Positions 1 to 7,861 of a DNA stretch of 64,000 nucleotides are shown in pieces. A model generated the notes under the pieces. It did no database searches. It was not told the DNA's origin and saw nothing but the letters and a program-made list of their open reading frames with translations. Position 1 is the stretch's first letter. Each line of letters begins with the position of its first letter. Source of the stretch: AP-15 sp963845735 (lineage in GTDB: Bacteria; Pseudomonadota; Alphaproteobacteria; ATCC43930; CGMCC-115725); contig CAWJTR010000011.1 in NCBI GenBank assembly GCA_963845735.1, forward strand, positions 186,001 through 250,000, in the 5' to 3' direction. The position numbers and the translations under genes are program-made.

Positions 1-569
1 GAAAGCCAGCTGAACACCAGCACCGCCAGATTGGCCAGAAAGAACCCGGCCGGCGCCCCGAATTGCGGCCAGGACGAGATGAAGCCGCGATGCTGATTGG
101 TTCGCGCCCACTCCATCGCCAGCAGCACCGAGCCGCCCCATTCGCCGCCGACCCCGATGCCTTGGATCAAGCGGATGACGGTCAACAAAACGGCGCCCCA
201 GACGCCGATGCTCGCGTAGCCTGGGACGAGACCCACTGCGACAGTGGCCAGACCGGTCACCAGCAAGGTCACGATCAAGGTTGCCTTGCGGCCGATGCGA
301 TCGCCCCAGTGGCCGAATATCGCCGCGCCGATCGGCCGGCCGACAAAGCCGATGAAAAAAACGCCGAACGCCTGCAGTACGCCGATCAGCGGGGAAGATC
401 CGGGGAAAAAAAGCTTGCCAAAGACCAGCGCGGTCACCTGGCCGTAGAGCAGGAAGTCGTACCACTCGATCGTGGTGCCGACCGTGCTGGCGATCATGGC
501 GCGGCGCAAATGCGCGCGATGCTCGGTTTCGGAAAGCCCGCTGCCAGCGGCCATTTCAGCTGTGGTCAT
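1..569 (-). CDS. MFS transporter, metabolite:H+ symporter (MHS) family, 3' end off window
   Basis: Inner-membrane secondary transporter; the substrate (an organic acid or osmolyte in this family) cannot be told from what is visible. About 189 N-terminal residues are present, running leftward off the window, so the C-terminal half is missing. The protein starts MTTAEMAAGSGLSE and shows the first-helix motif TTIEWYDFLLYG, the loop 2-3 motif GRPIGAAIFGHWGDRIGRK and the helix 4 motif QGIGVGGEWGGS, all hallmarks of the ProP/ShiA-like MHS branch. The start at 569 is chosen because GGGGGAAAC lies just upstream. It is convergently unrelated to the ABC operon to its right, from which about 300 bases without a gene separate it. 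Confidence 0.85.
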   Translation of the reverse strand, partial: MTTAEMAAGSGLSETEHRAHLRRAMIASTVGTTIEWYDFLLYGQVTALVFGKLFFPGSSPLIGVLQAFGVFFIGFVGRPIGAAIFGHWGDRIGRKATLIVTLLVTGLATVAVGLVPGYASIGVWGAVLLTVIRLIQGIGVGGEWGGSVLLAMEWARTNQHRGFISSWPQFGAPAGFFLANLAVLVFSWL

Positions 570-872
570 TTTGTTTCCCCCTTACTGCCGGGCGATTTGC
601 ATATGCCCGTTGTTGCTCCTCCCGGCACGCAATACAGCCGGCGTCGCTTGTTTCGTGATAAGGTTAACAGCGGCAGAGAGCTCTGCCAACCGGCGCGCAT
701 AGGGTGCGGGACGCGCGACAGCCTTCAAGCTGCGTCGTATTCGGCCGAAATGTCGCGATTGGTATAGTCCGGCAGCAGCGCCGCCGAGATCGGTTGCAGG
801 ATCGCTCGGCAAAATAGGGAAAGCGCGCTAGTGACCGACGCGATGGCGCCGCCAGCGGCGCCTCGCAAGGGC
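570..872. other. intergenic stretch, no gene seen
   Basis: Between the MFS transporter start and the small membrane protein. Open frames on both strands here have no recognisable domain and no ribosome binding site. It should contain the promoter of the MFS gene, but I see no convincing -35/-10 pair. Confidence 0.5.
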
Positions 873-1088
873 TCAGCTGGCGACTACCAGCAAGGCGATG
901 CCGCCGACGATGGAGCCTCCGCCGATGACGACGCCGAGCGAGCGGTCCATCATGTGATCGACGGTAACATCGCCTGCATTGGCCGGGGCGACAGCGGCAA
1001 TCACCCAGAGCAGCACGCCCAGTAAGGCAAGAGCCGCCCCAACTGCCCTGATGCGGGCTCGTCTCCGTGTGCCCCAAATCATCCGCAA
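873..1088 (-). CDS. small two-helix membrane protein
   Basis: Predicted 71-residue protein not recognised as a named family. A basic N-terminus (GTRRRARIR) precedes one hydrophobic helix at about residues 15-37 and a second, glycine-rich one at about 50-70 (GVVIGGGSIVGGIALLVV), giving a hairpin in the membrane. It follows the ABC transporter genes on the same strand by about 40 bases and may be the last gene of that transcript. It could be an accessory of the transporter or unrelated; there is nothing in the sequence to decide. Its hydrophobic pattern and the ATG-led frame are the only support. Confidence 0.5.
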   Translation of the reverse strand: MRMIWGTRRRARIRAVGAALALLGVLLWVIAAVAPANAGDVTVDHMMDRSLGVVIGGGSIVGGIALLVVAS

Positions 1089-1127
1089 ACTCTCCCTTTG
1101 CCCGAATGCCGCCGGCGCGACCTTTAT

Positions 1128-2819
1128 TTAGACTGTGGTCGGGTCCAGCGCTTCCTGATGCCAACGGAGCAGGCGGCGCCGGAGAATGGCGATGCCTTTG
1201 ACCAGGCAAAATCCGGCAACCGCGATCTCGACGATGCCGGCGAACACGCCGGGTGAATCGGCAAAGCGCGACGCGGCGATCATCGCCCCGCCCAGCCCCT
1301 CCCCGCCCATTAGGATCTCGGTGACGATGGCGACGATCATCGAAACCGGCAGCGCCACCTGGAGCCCGGTCAGGATCTGCGGTAGTGCCGCCGGCAGGAT
1401 GATCTCCCATAACAGCCGGCGCTCGCTGGCGCCCAGGCTGCGCGCCGACCACAGCATTTCCTTTTCGACCCCCTGAGTGCTGGTCACCGTCGCGGTGATC
1501 ACCGGGAAGATCGCGCTGAACACGATCATCGTCACCTTGGACAGGTCGTAGAGGCCGAACCACAGCATGAAGACCGGCAGAAAGGCGATCTTCGGCATCG
1601 GGAAGGCGACCGAGACGATCGGATCGAAAAACCAGCGCATCGCCGCGTTACGCGCGATCAGGATGCCGAGTACGATGCCCGAGGCGCCGGCGATGGCGAA
1701 GCCGATCATGACCCGATAGAGGGTCTGGCCGAGATTGGCGGCGAGGTCGCCCGAAACCGCGTCCTGCCAGACCCGCTCGATCACGACCGAAAACGGCGGC
1801 AGCAAAAAGCTGGTCACCGCGCCGCTGCGGGCAAACACTTCCCAAGCGGCGATCACCAGGATCACCGTCAGGCCGCTGCGGATACCGCGCCCGAGGCCAA
1901 GGAGCGACTCGACCGCGAGACGGCCATACCGGGGCTCGGCCTGCGGGGCGGAGGCGGTGGCGCTGTCGAGGATTTCGCTCATTCGCGCCAGCGCAGTACC
2001 CGCTTCATCAGCATCAGATAGCCGCGGTCGGCGGCGAAACCGAGCAGCGGCCACCGTCAGCACCACCGCAAACATCGCGTCGTAAACCCCGCCGTCGCCG
2101 AGCCAGCCGATCATGTAGCCAAGGCCCTGGCGCGCGACGATCAGCTCGGTTGCCACCAGCAGCACAAAGGCAAAGGCCAGCGCAGTGCGGATGCCGGCCA
2201 GGATTTCCGGCAATGCGCTCGGCAACACCACCTGGAGCAAGGTCGTGGTGCGGCTCGCGCCCAGGCTGCGCGCCGACCAGATCAGCACCTGCTCGGCGCC
2301 CCGCGCGCCATTGTACGCACTCAGCGTGATCGGCAGCATGCAGCCGATGAAAATCAGCAGGATCTTCGAGGCGCTGCCAAAACCGAGCCACAGCACCACC
2401 ACAGGGATCAGCGCCGATTTGGGCATCGGATAGACCGCCTGCACCAGCGGATTGAACACGGTCCGAACCGGTTTGTACCAGGCCATCAACACGCCCAGCA
2501 CGGTGCCGCAGGCGATCGCCAGGCCGAGCCCGGCAGCCCCGCGAGACAACGAGACCACGGCGTTGTCGACGAGGTCGCCGCTCCTCAGCAAGCCCCACCA
2601 AGCGGCGAACACCCGATCGAGCGCCGGCAATTCCAACGGCGACACCAGGCCGAGCCGGGTCGCTGCTTCCCAGGCAAGCGCCAACAGCCCGATCGGCGTA
2701 TAGCGCCACAACCAGGCCCGCATTTGCGCCGGCATGCCGGACCGCCGCGGCTCGGCTGGGCCGAGCGCATCAGCGCCGCGCCGGCTGCCGAGCGTCAGTT
2801 CGGGTTGGTCAAGCGCCAT
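1128..2819 (-). CDS. two SsuC-type ABC transporter permeases joined in one frame (apparent fusion by an extra base)
   Basis: Inner-membrane permeases of the sulfonate/nitrate/taurine-type ABC importer family. The open frame is 563 residues and holds two complete BPD_transp_1 units, each with an EAA loop (WSARSLGASRTTTLLQ, WSARSLGASERRLLWE). Typical SsuC proteins are about 260-290 residues. At base 2043 one extra base destroys the normal end of the first unit: with it removed the frame continues VAAAGFAADRGYLMLMKR and stops with a TGA at 1979-1981 that overlaps the ATG of a second gene at 1980-1982 (protein start MSEILDSATAS). So the ancestral state is two translationally coupled genes, about 2819-1979 and 1982-1128. 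The frame starts within the last codons of the upstream binding-protein gene. Whether the fusion is real or a sequencing insertion cannot be decided here. Confidence 0.85.
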   Translation of the reverse strand: MALDQPELTLGSRRGADALGPAEPRRSGMPAQMRAWLWRYTPIGLLALAWEAATRLGLVSPLELPALDRVFAAWWGLLRSGDLVDNAVVSLSRGAAGLGLAIACGTVLGVLMAWYKPVRTVFNPLVQAVYPMPKSALIPVVVLWLGFGSASKILLIFIGCMLPITLSAYNGARGAEQVLIWSARSLGASRTTTLLQVVLPSALPEILAGIRTALAFAFVLLVATELIVARQGLGYMIGWLGDGGVYDAMFAVVLTVAAARFRRRPRLSDADEAGTALARMSEILDSATASAPQAEPRYGRLAVESLLGLGRGIRSGLTVILVIAAWEVFARSGAVTSFLLPPFSVVIERVWQDAVSGDLAANLGQTLYRVMIGFAIAGASGIVLGILIARNAAMRWFFDPIVSVAFPMPKIAFLPVFMLWFGLYDLSKVTMIVFSAIFPVITATVTSTQGVEKEMLWSARSLGASERRLLWEIILPAALPQILTGLQVALPVSMIVAIVTEILMGGEGLGGAMIAASRFADSPGVFAGIVEIAVAGFCLVKGIAILRRRLLRWHQEALDPTTV

Positions 2820-3852
2820 GGCCGTCGAGGCGCTCCTTGGCCGCCTTGATCAACGACAGATCGACGTATTTCGGGCTCACCGTGATCTTGCGCGGCAGGA
2901 CGCCAAGCTCGACGTCTTCATCGATCTCCCGCTGCACCGCCGCGACATCGGGCACCAGGCCGGGCGAGTGGTAGAAATCGTGCTTGCTGAAGGCGAACTG
3001 CAGGTTTGCCTCAGGCTCATGCGTCACCGCTGCCGTCAAGGCGAGCGCCTCATTGCGGTTGGCCGGGGTCAGAAACCAGCGTACCGCGCGCATGTAGTCG
3101 GTGAAGAAATCGATCAACGCCGGCCGGTGTGCGGCAATGAAGTCGGCGCGCATACACCAAAAGACCGCCTCCGAGACGCCGTGCACCTCAGTGCCCGTGA
3201 ACAGGACCCGATACTTGCCGGTCGCCATCAGGTCATGCGCGAATTGCGGCAGCAATTCGATCATGTCGACCTTGCCTTCTTCGAGCATCGCCGGCTGATT
3301 GGCGAAATTAGCCTCGACCGTGGTGAAGTCCCGGTCTTGGATGCCGTGCTTGCGCAACATCGCACGCATCGTCGAATCGGCTTCCGAGCCGATCGCGTTG
3401 GTGGCAACCCGCTTACCCTTGATATCGTTGACCGTCTTGATCGGGCCGTCTTTGGCGACGACGTACTCGCCGGGAAAGTAGCCGGGATGACCGGTCTGGA
3501 TCACATCGGCGACGATCGGCACGTCGAGATGGGCGTTGGTGACCGCGAGCGCGAAAGCGGAATCCGAAAACGCGGCGATCTCGAGCTCCTTGATCGCTAG
3601 CGCCTGGATCTGCGGCGTGCTGCCGGCATAGCGCACCGGCTCGAAATTGTAGCTCTTGCCGTTGTTCGGCATGATCTCGGGGTGCCGCTTGGCCAATTCG
3701 GCGACGAGTGGGGCGAGGTGGCCCGGCGTCTCCGCCCAGCCCACGCGGATCGTCAGCGGCGCCGACTGAGCGGCGGCAAACGGAGAACCGGCGATCAGCA
3801 TCGCGCCCGTCACGATGACGGCGGCAATGGCAACGATGAACCTCAGACGCAT
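2809..3852 (-). CDS. ABC transporter substrate-binding protein, SsuA/THI5-like
   Basis: Periplasmic binding protein for the neighbouring permeases. A signal peptide (MRLRFIVAIAAVIVTG, cleavage near FAAAQSA) is followed by a periplasmic-binding fold beginning TIRVGWAETPGHLAP and including DIKGKRVATNAIGSEAD, the loop typical of the NMT1/SsuA family. The start at 3852 is chosen over a longer upstream frame because GGAGGGAGG sits directly before it and the signal peptide begins there. The stop overlaps the permease start by 11 bases. The ligand is unknown: sulfonates, nitrate, pyrimidines and thiamine precursors all use this fold. It lies 44 bases behind the ATPase gene. Confidence 0.85.
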   Translation of the reverse strand: MRLRFIVAIAAVIVTGAMLIAGSPFAAAQSAPLTIRVGWAETPGHLAPLVAELAKRHPEIMPNNGKSYNFEPVRYAGSTPQIQALAIKELEIAAFSDSAFALAVTNAHLDVPIVADVIQTGHPGYFPGEYVVAKDGPIKTVNDIKGKRVATNAIGSEADSTMRAMLRKHGIQDRDFTTVEANFANQPAMLEEGKVDMIELLPQFAHDLMATGKYRVLFTGTEVHGVSEAVFWCMRADFIAAHRPALIDFFTDYMRAVRWFLTPANRNEALALTAAVTHEPEANLQFAFSKHDFYHSPGLVPDVAAVQREIDEDVELGVLPRKITVSPKYVDLSLIKAAKERLDGHGA

Positions 3853-3896
3853 GGCCTCCCTCCGGCGTTTCCCTGTTTCAGTTCTGTTCCACGTTA

Positions 3897-4709
3897 TCAT
3901 GACCCGCCGCCGCGCTGGGCCAAGATCGCCTCGGCGCGCACCAAATTCCACACATGGTCGACCATCTCGACAAAGGGCGCCGAGCGGGTGAGCCCGGGAT
4001 CTTCCTTGTCAAAGCGCGCCTCGACGATCTCCTTGATCCGGCCGGGGCGAGCCGACATGACCGCGATCCGCTCGGCCAGAAACACCGCCTCCTGGACATC
4101 ATGGGTGACGAAGATCACGGTCTTGCGCGAACGCTGCCAGATGCGCAGCAGCTCGGCCTGCATCAGGCTGCGGGTCTGCGCGTCGAGCGCGCCGAAAGGC
4201 TCGTCCATCAACAAGATCCGCGGGTCGATCGCGAGCGTGCGGGCGATCGCCGCGCGTTGCTTCATGCCCCCCGAAAGCTGCGAGGGATAGCTGTCCTCGA
4301 AGCCGGCGAGCCCGACGAGCTCGATGAACTCGCGGGCGCGGCCGATCCGCTCATCGCGCGGCAGCCGCTGCTTTTCGAGCCCGTAGAGCACGTTCTGGAT
4401 CACCGTCTTCCACGGAAACAGCGCAAAGTGCTGAAAGACGATGCCGCGGTCGGGGCCGGGCCCGGCAATCGGCTTGTCCTCGACCCGGATTGCCCCCTGT
4501 TCGACCGGCAGAAAGCCGCCCAACAAATAGAGGAGCGTGCTCTTGCCACAGCCGCTGGGGCCAAGCAGCGCGACGAATTCTCGGTCCTTGACCACCAGCG
4601 ACACGTTGTCGAGCGCGGTTACCGGGCGGCCGCGCGGCGGCCGGTAGACATGGCTCACTCGGTCGATGACGATCTGTGCGGCTGCGTCCACGACCCCGTT
4701 CTCTCTCAT
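3897..4709 (-). CDS. ABC transporter ATP-binding protein, SsuB/TauB-like
   Basis: Cytoplasmic ATPase that drives the importer encoded just downstream. All core motifs are present: Walker A GPSGCGKST, Q-loop VFQHFALFPWKT, signature LSGGMKQRAAIART, Walker B ILLMDEPFGALD and H-loop VIFVTHDVQEAVFLAER. The start MRENGVVDAAAQ at 4709 is preferred; the open frame runs further upstream but that part is antisense to another gene and has no family resemblance. At 270 residues it has family-normal length. It is the first gene of the ATPase - binding protein - permease - permease unit and is transcribed divergently from the Lin0512 pair, so a shared regulatory region probably lies in 4710-4834. Confidence 0.9.
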   Translation of the reverse strand: MRENGVVDAAAQIVIDRVSHVYRPPRGRPVTALDNVSLVVKDREFVALLGPSGCGKSTLLYLLGGFLPVEQGAIRVEDKPIAGPGPDRGIVFQHFALFPWKTVIQNVLYGLEKQRLPRDERIGRAREFIELVGLAGFEDSYPSQLSGGMKQRAAIARTLAIDPRILLMDEPFGALDAQTRSLMQAELLRIWQRSRKTVIFVTHDVQEAVFLAERIAVMSARPGRIKEIVEARFDKEDPGLTRSAPFVEMVDHVWNLVRAEAILAQRGGGS

Positions 4710-4834
4710 CCCTGCAGCCAGACTCTGCAAGGTCCGGCGGTTCTTAGCAGAGACCGGCTGTCGGCGCGAGATGACGGAGGGCGCCGGAACCGATAGACTG
4801 AGCGCAACCCGGCAGTCTTCGAGGAGACGCAGAA

Positions 4835-5177
4835 ATGGCGTGGAAACGCATGGTGCTGCAAATCGGCATGGGGACCGATATCCGCGGCGCGGATTATACC
4901 AAGGCGGCGGTGCGCGCCCTGCGCGACGCGCTGTGGCACAACTCGCTGAGCGTGGCCGACGCGGTCGGCCTGCCGGTCGAACTCGATGCGGGTCGAGGTC
5001 ACGATCGGCGTCCCCCGCCCTGAACAGGTCGACAAGGAAGCAGTTCTGGCGGTGTTGCCGCATGGCACGGGTACGGTGCAGGTCGTCGAAGGCGGATTAG
5101 AAATCGCCAATGATTCCGGCACCAATAAGACAGTGATCGCCAACGCCGCCGCACTCGTGCGGCTCGACGTTCCATGA
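4835..5177 (+). pseudogene. Lin0512-family protein, frameshifted copy
   Basis: First of two tandem Lin0512-family genes; the family function is unknown. The N-terminal half (MAWKRMVLQIGMGTDIRGAD onward) reads in one frame to a stop at 5021-5023, the C-terminal half (MRVEVTIGVPRPEQVDKEAV onward) in the next frame from 4986 to 5177. Together they match the whole of the intact neighbour at 5189-5542, so the span carries one extra base near 4987. The alternative is that two half-proteins are made from overlapping starts. The motif that is described as invariant in this family, GxGxDxHG, reads GMGTDIRG here, with Arg in place of His, while the second copy keeps His. Divergent from the ABC importer at 4709. 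Confidence 0.7.
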
Positions 5178-5188
5178 GGAGGCAACCA

Positions 5189-5542
5189 ATGCCAGCAAAG
5201 CGCGTCATTCTCGAAATGGGCGCCGGCAACGATTTGCACGGCGGCGACTATACCAAGGCGGCGGTGCGCGCGGTCGCCGATGCCCTCCATCACAGCTCGC
5301 TGCCGCTGATCCGCACTTTCGCGCTCGACGCGCGCAAGATGCAGGTCGAGGTGACGATCGGCGTTCAGCACCCCGACAAGGTCGACCCAGCGGTGGTCAA
5401 AGCCGCCCTGCCGCACGGCGAGGTCACGGTCAAGATCGTCAAAGGCGGTCTCGACGTCCCCGACAACGAAACCAACGACATCGCCGTCATCGCCAGCGCC
5501 GCGATCGCCGTGCGGATGGAGCTGCCGCAAGCGGGGCGCTGA
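5189..5542 (+). CDS. Lin0512-family protein
   Basis: Conserved protein of unknown function, 117 residues, the family's usual size. It carries the signature GAGNDLHGGDYTKAA near the N-terminus and the later strand MQVEVTIGVQHPDKVD, followed by VKIVKGGLDVPDNETND. The start at 5189 (MPAKRVILEMG) is chosen because GAGGAGGCAA lies just before it and because the paralogue upstream begins with the same strand; a longer start at 5174 overlaps the preceding stop. It follows the damaged first copy within 12 bases, so the two were probably co-transcribed. The neighbouring divergent importer suggests a role in using an imported small molecule, but that is inference. Confidence 0.8.
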   Translation: MPAKRVILEMGAGNDLHGGDYTKAAVRAVADALHHSSLPLIRTFALDARKMQVEVTIGVQHPDKVDPAVVKAALPHGEVTVKIVKGGLDVPDNETNDIAVIASAAIAVRMELPQAGR

Positions 5543-5547
5543 AGAAA

Positions 5548-6048
5548 TTATCGGCTCTTCTCGTCTCCCTCCACGGGTTTCGCAATGGCGGAGAGCGTTT
5601 CGTCGGACTGCCTGCTGGCCTCCTCCACCAGCGCGGCCCAATCGTTCGGGGGATTGCCGGCTTCGAGCATTCGCCGAACGATTTCGTAGGGATCGCTCCG
5701 TGCGCCGCGCTGGCGCAAGCTGCGCTCGTCGTTGACCCACACATAGACAATCAAATGCGACCGGCTGTCGTATCGGTAGAACAAGCGGAAGCGCCCGAGA
5801 AATTTGGCACGGAACCAGTGCCGATATTCCGCGCCAAGGGTGTTGCCCTGGCGGTATTCAGGGCGCCCCGGGTCGATCGGAATCACCTCCAGCATCAGCT
5901 TCGCCAGAGCCGCCAGCAGCTTTACGTTGGCATTCAAGCGGTAACCCTTGGGATCGGCTCGGCGCGCGCGCCCGGAAGCGACGGCCAGCCTTCGCAGCTG
6001 ACCGATGATCGCCTGATGAAACAGCAGAGTCCAACCGTTGACGATCAC
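5548..6048 (-). CDS. yhaV: type II toxin YhaV
   Basis: Ribosome-dependent mRNA interferase of the RelE-like YhaV family, 166 residues. The family core is evident: GWTLLFHQAI, RLNANVKLLAALAKLMLEVI, DPGRPEYRQGNTLGAEYRHW, FRLFYRYDS, VYVWVNDERSLRQRG and the C-terminal NPPNDWAALVEEA. Translation appears to start at a GTG at 6046-6048, eight bases after the antitoxin stop, with no ATG in a suitable place, which fits translational coupling and lower expression than the antitoxin. It ends 5 bases from the Lin0512 gene stop, so the two transcripts converge. Confidence 0.9.
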   Translation of the reverse strand: MIVNGWTLLFHQAIIGQLRRLAVASGRARRADPKGYRLNANVKLLAALAKLMLEVIPIDPGRPEYRQGNTLGAEYRHWFRAKFLGRFRLFYRYDSRSHLIVYVWVNDERSLRQRGARSDPYEIVRRMLEAGNPPNDWAALVEEASRQSDETLSAIAKPVEGDEKSR

Positions 6049-6056
6049 CCGCGCAC

Positions 6057-6380
6057 TCAGAGTGCCACGTCGCCTTCCAGTTTTTCGTCGAGGTCGACCC
6101 CGCTCTCCTCGACGGCTCGGCGTAGCGCCGCGGCGACATCGGGAGGCAGGCCCGGCACGGCGCCGCCGGCCGCGATGTCCTCGGCGATCAAGCCGAGAAA
6201 GGCTGCGAGCACAGGATCGCCATGTTCCGCCGCGGGATTGTTAAGGGTCACTTGGCCGCCTTCGATCCGGTATGCGATCTTGCCGCCGCGATCGACGCCG
6301 AGCGCCTGGCGCACGGCCTTCGGCACCGTCGTCTGACCCTTGGCGGTAATCGTGCTGATCTCTTCGATGATCGAAGCCAT
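6057..6380 (-). CDS. prlF: type II antitoxin PrlF (SohA), AbrB/MazE-like
   Basis: Antitoxin for YhaV and DNA-binding autorepressor. The N-terminus is a swapped-hairpin SpoVT/AbrB fold: ISTITAKGQTTVPKAVRQAL followed by GVDRGGKIAYRIEGG. The C-terminal half, from about residue 55, is the part expected to wrap the toxin. Two ATG codons lie at 6384-6386 and 6378-6380; the second is preferred because GCGAGG is about six bases upstream of it but nearly touches the first. The order antitoxin then toxin, with 8 bases between them, is the normal prlF-yhaV arrangement. Autoregulation would act on 6381-6446, but I cannot point to the operator. Confidence 0.9.
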   Translation of the reverse strand: MASIIEEISTITAKGQTTVPKAVRQALGVDRGGKIAYRIEGGQVTLNNPAAEHGDPVLAAFLGLIAEDIAAGGAVPGLPPDVAAALRRAVEESGVDLDEKLEGDVAL

Positions 6381-6446
6381 GCTCATCCTCGCCCTATTCC
6401 GGTCGACGTAAGGGTTTTTCCTTACATCGTCAAGGGCGATAGCCGG

Positions 6447-6797
6447 CTATTCGCGGGCGGCGATGACGGCGATCTCGACCTTCCAGTGCGGGGCGGCGAG
6501 GCGGGCTTCGACGCAAGCTCGGCCGGGGGTGTTGCCCGGCGACACCCAGGCGTCCCACACCGCGTTCATGTCGTTGAAATAGCGCATGTCGGACAGCCAG
6601 ATCGTCGCCGACAGCAGCTTCGAGTTGTCGGTGCCGGCATCGGCGAGCAACTCGTCGATCTTGCGCAATACCTCCTCGGTCTGCTGGCGCACATCCGCGG
6701 CCGGGGTATCCCCCACCTGCCCCGCCAGATAAACGGTCGAGCCATAGGCCACGGCCTGGCTCATCCGCGCTCCGACCTTGTGCCGTTCGATCGTCAT
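6447..6797 (-). CDS. RidA/YjgF-family protein
   Basis: Enamine/imine deaminase-fold protein of 116 residues, cytoplasmic trimer in known members. Recognisable stretches are MTIERHKVGARMSQAVAYG, VYLAGQVGD, QQTEEVLRKIDELLADAG and KLLSATIWLSDM, ending in APHWKVEIAVIAARE with the R-C pair (PGRACVEARLAAP) typical of the family, where Arg binds the substrate carboxylate. The start at 6797 has AGGAGAG upstream; longer frames lack it. It belongs to the broad RidA subfamily and could act on 2-aminoacrylate or on a pathway-specific intermediate. Confidence 0.88.
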   Translation of the reverse strand: MTIERHKVGARMSQAVAYGSTVYLAGQVGDTPAADVRQQTEEVLRKIDELLADAGTDNSKLLSATIWLSDMRYFNDMNAVWDAWVSPGNTPGRACVEARLAAPHWKVEIAVIAARE

Positions 6798-7021
6798 ATC
6801 GGCTCTCCTGTGAAAAGCTGGCGTGAAAGTGGATAGCACCTGATGGAAGCGTCCTTCGGAGCTTCCGGGGATGGTTGGGGCGCGAGCGTGCCCTACTCCT
6901 CCTCGTGACTGCCGCAAAATTCGTCTCTGAGGTTGAAGCGGGTCGGCCAGTCATTCTATTTGGCCAGTCATTCTCTACGGTGGCGCAACAGGTCGCCGGA
7001 ACATATGGCACGGGGGTGGGG

Positions 7022-7573
7022 ATGAGCGGCAACGACATGCCACAGGAGAGCCGATCTGGGCAAGCAACAGTGCGACACGGCGGATTCTATCGGTTTCATG
7101 TTCCGCATACGCATCTCTCGTCGGTATTCGGCGACGACTGGTTCGCGCTGAAGGCGGAGGCGTTTGCGCGATTCTTCGGCACTCCGGTGTTTCTGATCGC
7201 CCAGACGGTGATCGTCGCAATATGGATCCTCGTCAACATCGTGGGATGGTGGGTATTCGACGTATATCCCTTCATCCTGTTAAATCTCGCCTTCAGCCTG
7301 CAGGCTGCCTATGCGGCGCCACTGATCCTGCTGGCGCAGACGCGGCAGGCCGATCGCGACAAGGCCACGGCGATGGCCGACGCGCAGCATCGCGAGGATA
7401 TCCACCAAATCAGCGAAGAGCGCCAGCGCGTCGCGGCCGAGCAGACTGCGCTGCTGGTGCGCATGCTGGATCAGAACACGCAGCTGACCGAGACAGCGAA
7501 GGCGCTGACCGAGCACATCGAGAGCCTGACCGCCGCGCTCTGTAAACACATTCTGGAGTCAAATCAGGACTAA
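7022..7573 (+). CDS. DUF1003 membrane protein with coiled-coil tail
   Basis: DUF1003-family inner-membrane protein, 183 residues, function unknown. Two hydrophobic helices at roughly residues 55-80 and 85-108 enclose the family motif VFDVYPFILLNLAFSLQAAY and are followed by APLILLAQTRQADRDK, then a charged coiled-coil tail (HREDIHQISEERQRVAAEQT). The start at 7022 follows GGGGGTGGGG. The last ten residues (CKHILESNQD) are encoded by a direct repeat that is also found at 12810-12885, so the natural C-terminus was probably replaced when that repeat arose. Transcribed divergently from ridA with about 220 bases between. Confidence 0.8.
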   Translation: MSGNDMPQESRSGQATVRHGGFYRFHVPHTHLSSVFGDDWFALKAEAFARFFGTPVFLIAQTVIVAIWILVNIVGWWVFDVYPFILLNLAFSLQAAYAAPLILLAQTRQADRDKATAMADAQHREDIHQISEERQRVAAEQTALLVRMLDQNTQLTETAKALTEHIESLTAALCKHILESNQD

Positions 7574-7622
7574 CGACGGGTAGGGGCCTGCCGGGTGCCA
7601 AGCGTCGGATTTCGACCGCTAG
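7546..7622. repeat. direct repeat, copy 1
   Basis: A 77-base stretch beginning ACACATTCTGGAGTCAAATC and ending ATTTCGACCGCTAG. It recurs at 12810-12885 in the same orientation with about three mismatches and one gap. It covers the stop codon of the DUF1003 gene. The two copies bound 5.2 kb of mostly degraded coding sequence. Confidence 0.85.
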
Positions 7623-7653
7623 TGCTCAGCCCCAGACAGACAATTCAATCAAC

Positions 7654-7744
7654 CGTCTTGGCCGGGCTTGGCCCGGCCATCCACGAGACGCGGCACAAGC
7701 CTTACCGGTTTTCGTGGATGCCCGGCACAAGGCCGGGCAAGACG
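7654..7744. repeat. palindromic intergenic repeat (REP-like)
   Basis: Imperfect inverted repeat: left arm starts CGTCTTGGCCGGGCTTGGCC and ends CCATCCACGAG; right arm starts TTCGTGGATGCCCGGCAC and ends GGCCGGGCAAGACG. The arms pair over about 30 bases with a ~25 base centre. Similar palindromes are common between genes in Bradyrhizobium-type genomes. No coding role is seen. Confidence 0.7.
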
Positions 7745-7861
7745 ATCTTGGGTGAGAGTGAAGCATCTGAATGCATCTGAGCGCTAGGGAGAGTGGGAGC
7801 TTTAGGGTCCCGATCAGTCCGGCGCACCGAGACCGCGCGCACCCGCTGACCCGCCCCGGGG

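Noticed and set aside
664..1563. 299-residue minus-strand frame over the permease and intergenic DNA
   Set aside because: Arg/Gly-rich shadow of the permease gene in another frame.
2734..3600. 288-residue plus-strand frame
   Set aside because: Antisense to the substrate-binding protein; no domain, no ribosome binding site, arises from high-GC codon structure.
4710..5063. N-terminal extension of the ABC ATPase to 5063
   Set aside because: The added residues show no family similarity and lie antisense to the Lin0512 gene; the ATPase fold starts near 4709.
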